From Firmicutes bacterium UBA5493 (GTDB taxonomy: Bacteria; Bacillota; Limnochordia; Darwinibacteriales; Darwinibacteriaceae): DNA of 18,945 nt. A model generated the notes under the pieces. It did not search any database and was not told where the DNA came from. It saw only the letters and a list, made by a program, of their open reading frames with translations. Shown one piece after another: positions 12,626-18,945 of the stretch. Position numbers and translations under genes: made by a program. The stretch is taken from the NCBI GenBank assembly GCA_002424045.1, contig DIPH01000016.1, forward strand, positions 1 through 18,945. Direction: 5' to 3'. Positions within the stretch are counted from its first letter, which is position 1. Every line of letters starts with the position of its first letter.

Positions 12626-15220
12626 ATGCATCCATACATAGAATTTGTTAACCCCCATTTGGGGAGACTGCTGACGGAAATTGGCCTGAACAAACGCTTT
12701 TTGCGAGGGACTGGTGTGTACTTGAGTGATGAAGCGCAAGAAGAGTATCTAGACTGCATTGCAGCCTATGGGGCCTTGCCTTTTGGTTATAATCCTCCCG
12801 AAATCTGGCAGGCGCTCCAGAAGGTCGCATCTGCTCAGGAGCCTAGTTTTATTCAACCCTCCCTCTTGGAGGTTGCAGGGGAACTTGCAGCTAAGCTCAT
12901 CGAAGTGTCCCCTTCGGGATTAAAATATGTGACGTTTACGAATAGTGGTGCCGAAGCTGTAGAAGTAGCTTTCAAACTCTGCAGAGCAAGAACAGGTAAG
13001 CTGACGATTCTGTCCACGATTAACAGCTTTCATGGTAAAACACTTGGTGCCCTATCCGCAACGGGAAATGAGGACTATCAGAAGGCCTTTGGAGCACCCA
13101 CCCAGGGCTTCCGTCATATAGCCTATGGCGATATAGGTGCTCTAGAAAGATACTTAACCGAATCAGCACATGATACGGCCGCCTTTATCGTAGAGCCCAT
13201 TCAAGGTGAGGGCGGTATTGTGGAGCCTCCGAATGGTTACCTGAGGCAGGTACAAGAACTCTGCGCTAAGTACGATGTACTAACCATCTTCGATGAGATT
13301 CAGTCGGGACTGGGTCGAACTGGTACGATGTTTGCCTGTGAGAGAGATGGAGTAACTCCTGATGTTCTACTCATTGCCAAGGCATTGGGAGGGGGCTTAA
13401 TACCCATAGGGGCAGCTCTCTGTAAGGAGGATGTCTACACCGAAGATTTCGGGCATAAACATTCCTCAACCTTTGCCGGAAATTCTTTGGGTTGTCGGGC
13501 AGGTTTGGCCGTCCTTGACATCTTGACTCGCAATGATCATTTGCTGCTCAGAGAGGTCAGCCGCAAGGGTGCTAAACTAAAGGCTGGTCTAGAGGAAGTA
13601 GCGCGGCTCTATCCCAAGATCGTCAAGAAAATCAGGGGACAGGGATTGATGCTAGGCATCGAGTTCGTCAGTTCTAAGAACTCCTATCCCCACAGCCTAC
13701 TAGGTGTCATGGCTGAACAGGAGCTCCTGACGCCGATGGTGGCGTCGTATCTGTTAAATGTAGAAAAGGTGCGCGTAGCACCTACTCTCAATGGGGCCAG
13801 TGTGATCCGCATCGAACCAGCGTTAATCATCAGTGATGCCCAGATCGACCGGGTGATTTGTGCGGTAGAAAGGACAATCAGAATGTTAGCGCAGCAGAAC
13901 ACCGCTGCCTTCCTTGGACATTTGATTAACTACGCCTCCACTTCGGCCCACGAACATCGGGTGGAGCTTTCTGAAGACCGGCCAATTGAGCCCAGGCCCG
14001 AAGATGGCAGGTTCGCGTTCTTGGTCCATCCAGTTGACGTGCAAAATTACAGCGATTTTGACGAGAGCCTCGCCAACTTAAACGAAGAACAGCTCAGGGA
14101 TCTCAGTTCAAGATGGAATGATCTGGTAAAGCCCTTTGTAATCAGCGGTGCTAGGATCGTGGCTCAAACCGGCCAGAGCGCCTATGGTGACTTTATTTGT
14201 GTTCCAAGAACAGCTGACCAGCTCTTGGCTAATCCCAGTCAAGCTCTTGAAGAGATCTCCTCCGCGGTGCAAATGGCTGTCGACCGAGGGGCAAAGATCG
14301 TGGGGCTAGGAGCCTATACCTCCGTTGTGACCATGGGAGGGCGGCAACTCTTGCCCCATACTGATGTGGCCCTAACCACCGGAAACAGTTACACCGTTGT
14401 GTCAGGAGTACAGGCCGTCGTTGCCGCCTCGGAACGTTTGGGCATTGATCTGGATAGTGCGACTGGAGTGGTGGTTGGCGCAGGTGGTGCAATTGGTAAG
14501 GCCCTTGCCTTGCTTTTATCAGAACAGATCCACCGTCTAATACTCGTAGGCAACCCACTCCGCCGGCAAAAAAGCGAGCATCGCATGCTTAAGGTTGTGG
14601 TAGAGATAATCCAGCATCTAAGGGACCTTGCCGAGGGCGGGGTGTCTTTTGCAGCCAATAGCCTTGGTGCTTATGTAGAAAGTCTGCAGGATCTTCCTGC
14701 AGATAGTGACAGCCTGACCGTCTGGATAGAGTATGTTCGAAACCTCATGGGTGAGGGAGCACCAATAACCATTACAGTGGATCTGAAGGAGCATCTCCCG
14801 TTGGCCGATGTACTCATGGTTGCTACAAGCAGTCTGGAGAGGCTGATTACCCCGGACTCTCTCAAGCAGGGGGCGGTTATTTGCGACATGTCTCGGCCTA
14901 GCAATGTAAGCGAAGATGTTCTGGAAAAGCGCCCTGACGTGTTAGTGATCGATGGGGGGATCATTGCCATGCCAAGCGCTCCTGACTTGGGGTGGAATTT
15001 TGGTTTTGAAAAGGGAACAGGCTTTGCCTGCATGTCAGAGACAATTATGCTGGCCCTGGAACAGCGTTATGAGCATGCCAGCCTGGGGGCAGATCTCAAC
15101 TTAGAGCAACTGGAGATGATGCGCCAGCTCGCCAAGAAGCAAGGTTTCACTTTAGCCGGCTTGAGAAATCTCGATCGCCCTTTAGATCCTGCCGTGTGGA
15201 ATCGTGTAAGGGCTAAGTAG
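12626..15220 (+). CDS. Fusion of class III aminotransferase and AAR-like acyl thioester reductase
   Basis: The 864-residue protein joins two enzymes. Residues 1 to about 430 are a PLP-dependent class III aminotransferase: FTNSGAEAVE, DEIQSGLGRTG with Asp223, and Lys252 in LIAKALGGG as Schiff-base lysine. After a charged linker, residues about 460-864 match cyanobacterial long-chain acyl-ACP reductase: LGAYTSVVTMGG, TTGNSYTVVSGVQA (around 586), the dinucleotide loop GAGGAIG (618-624), and FACMSETIML whose Cys802 aligns with the acyl-carrying cysteine of AAR (Cys294 in Synechococcus). The AAR half has roughly 50 extra residues between the cofactor loop and the last third. Inference: acyl thioester is reduced to an aldehyde and then transaminated to a primary amine. 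GGGGAGGT precedes the ATG at 12626. It stands alone between its own promoter and a terminator. Confidence 0.9.
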   Translation: MHPYIEFVNPHLGRLLTEIGLNKRFLRGTGVYLSDEAQEEYLDCIAAYGALPFGYNPPEIWQALQKVASAQEPSFIQPSLLEVAGELAAKLIEVSPSGLKYVTFTNSGAEAVEVAFKLCRARTGKLTILSTINSFHGKTLGALSATGNEDYQKAFGAPTQGFRHIAYGDIGALERYLTESAHDTAAFIVEPIQGEGGIVEPPNGYLRQVQELCAKYDVLTIFDEIQSGLGRTGTMFACERDGVTPDVLLIAKALGGGLIPIGAALCKEDVYTEDFGHKHSSTFAGNSLGCRAGLAVLDILTRNDHLLLREVSRKGAKLKAGLEEVARLYPKIVKKIRGQGLMLGIEFVSSKNSYPHSLLGVMAEQELLTPMVASYLLNVEKVRVAPTLNGASVIRIEPALIISDAQIDRVICAVERTIRMLAQQNTAAFLGHLINYASTSAHEHRVELSEDRPIEPRPEDGRFAFLVHPVDVQNYSDFDESLANLNEEQLRDLSSRWNDLVKPFVISGARIVAQTGQSAYGDFICVPRTADQLLANPSQALEEISSAVQMAVDRGAKIVGLGAYTSVVTMGGRQLLPHTDVALTTGNSYTVVSGVQAVVAASERLGIDLDSATGVVVGAGGAIGKALALLLSEQIHRLILVGNPLRRQKSEHRMLKVVVEIIQHLRDLAEGGVSFAANSLGAYVESLQDLPADSDSLTVWIEYVRNLMGEGAPITITVDLKEHLPLADVLMVATSSLERLITPDSLKQGAVICDMSRPSNVSEDVLEKRPDVLVIDGGIIAMPSAPDLGWNFGFEKGTGFACMSETIMLALEQRYEHASLGADLNLEQLEMMRQLAKKQGFTLAGLRNLDRPLDPAVWNRVRAK

Positions 15221-15245
15221 ACCGGGGGAGAATTCTCCCGGTTTT
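15221..15245 (+). terminator. Intrinsic terminator after the fusion gene
   Basis: Directly after the stop codon, GGGAG (15226-15230) pairs with CTCCC (15235-15239) around AATT. Outer bases ACC (15221-15223) pair with GGT (15240-15242) if two G are bulged, and TTTT follows. This is a modest but plausible rho-independent terminator and marks the end of a single-gene transcript. Confidence 0.65.
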
Positions 15246-15335
15246 ACATATCAATGCAATAAGGGATCGATGACAGGAATTTGTCAAATGATCAAGAACA
15301 AGTAAGAAATGTAATAGAGATTGGGGATGAACGCT

Positions 15336-16595
15336 ATGGATAAACTTGCTCTCCACGGTGGCAGACCTGTGCGCACGAAACCGTGGGTGTCAAAATACAT
15401 GGGAAGTGAAGAGTTAGGAGCCGCGGAGAAGGCCAGGGTTTTGGATGTACTGGACAAAAAGCGCATTTTTCGCTATCTCCCTGACGGCCTTGAGGCTTCC
15501 GAGTGCAGTGCGCTGGAAGACGAATATAAGAGCTTTCTGGGAACTAAGTATGCTCTAGCCGTCAACTCCGGTACATCAGCCTTGATTTGTGCCTTGGTTG
15601 CCTGCGGAGTTGGACCGGGAGACGAAGTCATTATTCCTGCCTATACATGGGTAGCAACGGCCGCCGCGGTGACCATGGTTGGGGCAGTGCCTGTACTTTG
15701 TGAGATCGACGCAAGTTTGACCCTGGATCCGGTGGATATGGCCAAGAGGATAACCAAGAGGACGAAAGCCCTCATTGTGGTGCATATGCGTGGAATATCG
15801 GCTGCCATGGATGAGATCCTGGCAGTGACGAAGCAGCACGGGATTAGAGTGATTGAGGATGCAGCTCAGGCAAATGGCGGAACCTATAAGGGACGCATGT
15901 TGGGATCCATCGGTGACGTTGGCTGCTTTAGTCTTCAGCAATCGAAAGTGATTACAACTGGCGAAGGGGGCATGCTTGTTACTGACTCCGAAGAGCTTTG
16001 GCAGCGTGCTGTACTTTACCATGATGGGGCGGGCTACCAATTTCGATTCACGGACAGGAAAATCCCTGCTTTTCCAGGGCAGAACTATCGCCTCACTGAA
16101 CTGCAAGCCGCCTTGTCTTTAGGCCAACTTGAGAAGATGCCTTCCATTTTGAGGCAAACTCATCGCAATAAAGAAAAGATTATCAAGGGTCTGCAAAAGC
16201 AGCCCAAAATCCATTTGGCGCCAGTCTTTGGCACCGAGCACGATCTAGGGGTGAGTCTCATTTTCTACGTCGCAGATGGTAAGAAGGCCCGTGACGTTGC
16301 TGAGGCATTGACAGCAGAAGGGATACAGGCCTTTCAGGTATACGATGGCGTGGCAAATGATCAACACATCTACGTGAACTGGGAATTTCTCTTAGCTAAG
16401 CGCGATCCCTGGGGTGGCCATTATCCTTGGAGTCTAGCTCCAGAAAGGGAAATTGAATACTCCGCAGGAACTTGCCCCAAGACGCTAGCTCTTTTGAGTC
16501 GGGCCGTGCAGATTCATCTTAACCATTTAGTTGCGGATGAGGATATTGACGACATTTTAGATGCAGTAGCGAAGGTCGCCACCCACCTGCTGTAA
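15336..16595 (+). CDS. DegT/DnrJ/EryC1/StrS family PLP-dependent aminotransferase
   Basis: Members transfer an amino group, usually from glutamate or glutamine, to keto-sugars or cyclitols in cell-surface sugar or secondary-metabolite pathways. The 419-residue product begins with the typical LALHGGRPVRTKPW, has VNSGTSALICALVACGVGPGDEVIIPAYTWVAT, the PLP-contacting VIEDAAQANGG, and the Schiff-base lysine Lys204 in SLQQSKVITTGEGGM. The substrate cannot be deduced; no sugar-nucleotide genes are nearby. ATG at 15336 with GGGG about nine bases before is favoured, with ATG at 15327 as an alternative. It is first in a run with dapF, a phosphodiesterase and a chemoreceptor-like gene. The 90 bases upstream contain no clear promoter. 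Confidence 0.9.
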   Translation: MDKLALHGGRPVRTKPWVSKYMGSEELGAAEKARVLDVLDKKRIFRYLPDGLEASECSALEDEYKSFLGTKYALAVNSGTSALICALVACGVGPGDEVIIPAYTWVATAAAVTMVGAVPVLCEIDASLTLDPVDMAKRITKRTKALIVVHMRGISAAMDEILAVTKQHGIRVIEDAAQANGGTYKGRMLGSIGDVGCFSLQQSKVITTGEGGMLVTDSEELWQRAVLYHDGAGYQFRFTDRKIPAFPGQNYRLTELQAALSLGQLEKMPSILRQTHRNKEKIIKGLQKQPKIHLAPVFGTEHDLGVSLIFYVADGKKARDVAEALTAEGIQAFQVYDGVANDQHIYVNWEFLLAKRDPWGGHYPWSLAPEREIEYSAGTCPKTLALLSRAVQIHLNHLVADEDIDDILDAVAKVATHLL

Positions 16596-16616
16596 TCTGG
16601 CAAGATGAGGGAGAGG

Positions 16617-17456
16617 ATGGCTGTGACTGTGCAATTTACAAAGTACCATGGGTTGGGTAATGACTTTATTTTTATGGAGGACATTGGAGGAATCCTGTTA
16701 CCTAGAGGAGAAATGCTTGCTACAGCTTTGTGTCATCGTCAATTTGGCATTGGTGCTGATGGATTGGTCTTCATAACAAAGGAAGCCGACTTCTACACCA
16801 TGCGGATTTTCAATGCTGATGGCACAGAGGCTGAGATGTGTGGTAATGCCGTTCGCTGTATGGCGGACTACCTGCTCGTGGAGGGGTTGACCACAGGTCC
16901 CGTCATCCAAATTGGCACCCTTAGCGGCGTGAAAGAGATTCGCGTTGTGGATGATCTGTACGCGGTGGATATGGGCGAACCTGATTTTTCATTCTCCCAA
17001 GGGGAAGCGGTGGAAATTATCTCCCATGATTTGAGCTGGAGCGCGTATCCGGTATCTATGGGAAATCCTCACGCTGTAGTATTCGTGGACGACTTGGGTG
17101 GTCTCGATTTTGAAATCTGGGGACCCCGTTTAGAGACGGCTAAGATATGGCCACAGGGAGCGAATGTTGAGTTTACGCAAGTCCTGAGTGCTAATCATCT
17201 AAAGGTAAAGGTATGGGAGCGGGGAGCTGGCCCCACATTGGCCTGTGGAACCGGGGCTTGTGCGGCTGCGGCCATGGCCGCCAGGCGAGGGCTGACCCAG
17301 AAACTTACGGCAGGCGCTATCCAGGTTTCGCTGCCAGGAGGGGATCTCGCTATCTGTGGGGGACCTGACAACCACGTGCACATGGTCGGACCAGCAGTAC
17401 GGGTTTTTTCAGGTCGCATTGAAATTTCAAGGCTAGAAAGGGAGCGTAAATTATGA
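16617..17456 (+). CDS. dapF: Diaminopimelate epimerase
   Basis: DapF converts LL-diaminopimelate to the meso form used for lysine and peptidoglycan cross-links. The product has about 279 residues. The family N-terminus FTKYHGLGNDFIF is clear, and the two catalytic cysteines are Cys75 (AEMCGNAVRC) and Cys210 (ACGTGACA), with conserved SMGNPHAV between. Start choice is uncertain: ATG at 16605 and 16617 and GTG at 16623 are in frame, and the purine-rich GAGGGAGAGG at 16607-16616 is best placed for GTG 16623. No other lysine-pathway gene is in the window. The 3' end overlaps the next start by four bases (ATGA). Confidence 0.95.
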   Translation: MAVTVQFTKYHGLGNDFIFMEDIGGILLPRGEMLATALCHRQFGIGADGLVFITKEADFYTMRIFNADGTEAEMCGNAVRCMADYLLVEGLTTGPVIQIGTLSGVKEIRVVDDLYAVDMGEPDFSFSQGEAVEIISHDLSWSAYPVSMGNPHAVVFVDDLGGLDFEIWGPRLETAKIWPQGANVEFTQVLSANHLKVKVWERGAGPTLACGTGACAAAAMAARRGLTQKLTAGAIQVSLPGGDLAICGGPDNHVHMVGPAVRVFSGRIEISRLERERKL

Positions 17457-18163
17457 TCGTTATGGCACACCGGGGGTATTCTAGTAAGGCACCAGAAAAT
17501 ACCATGCCCGCGTTTGAACTGGCTTTGGAGGCTGGCTCAGGCGGTATAGAGCTTGATGTTCACTTGACGAAAGATGGCGAAGTTGTGGTGATTCACGATC
17601 ATACTCTCGATCGGACAACCGACGGCAAGGGACCCGTGGAGAGTTTCACCATGGCCGAGCTTAAAGAACTTGATGCAGGATCCTGGTTTTCGCCTGAGTT
17701 TAGGGGAGCGAAGCTACCGACCTTGCGGGAGGTTCTGGAGCTGATCAAGGATCACAATGTCCTGCTCAATGTGGAGACAAAAGCGGCTTTAGGATTTGAA
17801 CAGCTCAATGAAAAGCTAGCTCCACTTTTAGATGAATATGCTATGTGGGAGAAGACCATCATCTCTTCTTTTAATCACTACGCCTTAGTGCATATCAAGG
17901 CAATCAGGCCACAGGCCCGCACTGGTATTCTTTATAATTGCGCTTTGGTCAATCCCTGGGTCTATGCCAAGAGTATCGGCGCCTCTGCTTTGCATGCGCA
18001 CCATAAGACAGCCATCGCCGAACTCGTTCAGGCAGCCCAGCAGAACGGTATGATGGTGAATGTTTGGACTGTGGACGAAGCGGTCGATATTGAACGCGTG
18101 ACCCTTGCCAAGGTTGATAGCATTATTACTAATGTCCCTGGGAGAGTGCAGAGTTTGCAGTAG
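17453..18163 (+). CDS. Glycerophosphodiester phosphodiesterase (cytoplasmic)
   Basis: The enzyme hydrolyses glycerophosphodiesters from phospholipid turnover to glycerol 3-phosphate and an alcohol. The 236-residue product has the GDPD hallmarks: MAHRGYSSKAPENT with catalytic His6, GGIELDVHLTKDG with metal ligands Glu33 and Asp35, and VVVIHDHTLDRTTDG with catalytic His48; the C-terminal NVWTVDEAVDIERV is typical. There is no signal peptide, so it is the UgpQ-like cytoplasmic kind. The ATG overlaps the dapF stop and is preceded by AAAGGGAG, so it is probably translationally coupled to dapF, although there is no obvious metabolic connection. Confidence 0.94.
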   Translation: MIVMAHRGYSSKAPENTMPAFELALEAGSGGIELDVHLTKDGEVVVIHDHTLDRTTDGKGPVESFTMAELKELDAGSWFSPEFRGAKLPTLREVLELIKDHNVLLNVETKAALGFEQLNEKLAPLLDEYAMWEKTIISSFNHYALVHIKAIRPQARTGILYNCALVNPWVYAKSIGASALHAHHKTAIAELVQAAQQNGMMVNVWTVDEAVDIERVTLAKVDSIITNVPGRVQSLQ

Positions 18164-18191
18164 GCGTCGATGTAAGCAAGGAGGGTAAAGA

Positions 18192-18899
18192 ATGGCACTG
18201 AATTCGCATCTGGAGAATCTTGGCATTGAAAGTGATTGGATCCTAGCGGCTCTAGGTGAGAATGTTATGATCTCGGATTTGCAACATAGGATGATTTGGA
18301 TGAGCCCAGGGGCGAGAGAGTTGTTTGCGGAAATGAGCTCTGTGACCAGGGTAGACCCAGAGCGAATGGTCGGTGCGACTATAGGTCGATACCACTCGAA
18401 CTTCGCTAGAGTTGGCGCTATTTTAAGCGATCCCAAGAGACTCCCCCATACAGGTTATGTGCAGATAGGAGACTTCTATGCCCGCTTGACCGCGTCTGCA
18501 GTCACGAATCCAGACGGTAAGCATGTGGCCAATGTAGTGGTTTGGAGGAACATTAATGAGGAGAAGCGTCTTGAACTAGATGTAAAGGCTGCATATGAGA
18601 AGATCCATGCCGAACAGGAGCTTTCTCAAAAGATGGTGGAAGATCTGGCGGTGATTCCGAAAAAAATCGCCCATTTGATGAATTCTATTGCCAATATCGC
18701 AAAACAAACGAATCTAGTAGCCTTAAACGCCTCCATTGAGGCAGCACGTGCAGGGGAGCACGGTCGCGGCTTTGAGATTGTGGCCCAGGAGATACGCAAT
18801 CTATCTGTAGGTTCTACTGAGGCTGCCGCAAAGGTGCAAGAAGCGATCACTGAAGTGAATATGTTAGTTATGCGTATCCTTGATCTTTACAAAGAATAG
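18192..18899 (+). CDS. Small soluble PAS-chemoreceptor-like protein
   Basis: The 235-residue product has no membrane segment. Residues about 15-125 form a PAS domain of the type found in chemoreceptors (MVGATIGRYHSNFARVGAILSD, LPHTGYVQIGDFYARL, then VVVWRNINEEKR). Residues about 145-235 are the tip of a methyl-accepting chemotaxis protein: NLVALNASIEAARAGEHGRGF is the CheA/CheW-binding hairpin. The coiled-coil arms are only about 40 residues each, far shorter than in full receptors, so classical methylation helices are mostly missing. A cytoplasmic sensor feeding a chemotaxis array, perhaps sensing redox or a small ligand, is the inference. AAGGAGGG lies eight bases before the ATG. The gene ends 46 bases before the window edge. 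Confidence 0.88.
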   Translation: MALNSHLENLGIESDWILAALGENVMISDLQHRMIWMSPGARELFAEMSSVTRVDPERMVGATIGRYHSNFARVGAILSDPKRLPHTGYVQIGDFYARLTASAVTNPDGKHVANVVVWRNINEEKRLELDVKAAYEKIHAEQELSQKMVEDLAVIPKKIAHLMNSIANIAKQTNLVALNASIEAARAGEHGRGFEIVAQEIRNLSVGSTEAAAKVQEAITEVNMLVMRILDLYKE

Positions 18900-18945
18900 G
18901 GGCTGCAAGGCTATAAAAGGATACAAAAGGGCGGCTTTGATGAAA

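Noticed and set aside
14229..14558. 109-codon open frame on the minus strand
   Set aside because: Antisense to the reductase half of the fusion gene, with a low-complexity Arg/Leu/Pro-rich product.
12626..15220. The long gene as an assembly or frameshift artefact joining two genes
   Set aside because: The frame is continuous through a charged linker, both halves keep intact active-site motifs, and there is no internal ribosome binding site and start at the domain boundary that I can see.
15281..15308. TTGTCA with TAAGAA as a promoter before the DegT gene
   Set aside because: Spacing of 16 is acceptable but the -10 matches only three of six bases.
15576..16106. 176-codon open frame on the minus strand
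   Set aside because: It lies entirely inside the DegT aminotransferase gene, whose family motifs are unmistakable; the antisense translation shows no domain-like pattern.
18900..18945. Possible start of another gene at the window end (ATG near 18939)
   Set aside because: Only a few bases of coding sequence would be visible and there is no clear ribosome binding site.

Overview
The window reads as a piece of a Bacillota (Firmicutes) chromosome with roughly balanced base composition and very dense coding. Pointers to Bacillota are strong AGGAGG-type ribosome binding sites, a CwlD-like N-acetylmuramoyl-L-alanine amidase, LuxS, paired Gate-domain membrane proteins of the SpmA/SpmB type, a 449-residue bacillus-type glucose-6-phosphate isomerase and frequent TTG/GTG starts. 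The finer lineage cannot be read from this sequence. There are 22 protein genes. I see no tRNA, rRNA, CRISPR array or insertion sequence, and no gene-free stretch longer than 300 bases.

Layout. (1) 1-676: a small secreted cysteine-rich protein, then a 267-base non-coding stretch with two hairpins and a strong bidirectional terminator that separates it from the convergent luxS. (2) 677-3347: a minus-strand pair (SYLF-domain protein then luxS), a plus-strand CwlD-like amidase, and a minus-strand MTA/SAH nucleosidase (pfs). Pfs makes the substrate of LuxS, so the S-adenosylhomocysteine recycling steps sit within 2.7 kb although they are not one operon. (3) 3463-10933: a tight plus-strand run of ten genes with gaps of 0-16 bases: pgi, manA, two related small membrane proteins, a zinc-type ABC importer (binding protein, ATPase, permease), an RluA-type pseudouridine synthase, and two Gate-domain membrane proteins. 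(4) 10930-12503: a minus-strand pair, a GNAT acetyltransferase followed by a secreted protein of unknown function. (5) 12552-15245: a monocistronic unit with a near-consensus promoter, one large two-domain enzyme and a terminator-like hairpin. (6) 15336-18899: a plus-strand run of DegT-type aminotransferase, dapF, glycerophosphodiester phosphodiesterase and a small PAS/chemoreceptor-like protein.

The most striking item is the 864-residue enzyme at 12626-15220. Its N-terminal half is a class III PLP aminotransferase. Its C-terminal half matches the cyanobacterial long-chain acyl-ACP reductase (AAR), including the glycine-rich cofactor loop and the cysteine that carries the acyl group. The order of chemistry implied is acyl thioester to aldehyde to primary amine in one polypeptide. 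Other items worth attention are the pair of small membrane proteins sharing an ungapped module (5771-6657), the unknown secreted protein with an M1-peptidase-like front and two repeated C-terminal units (10930-12057), and the structured non-coding stretch after the first gene.
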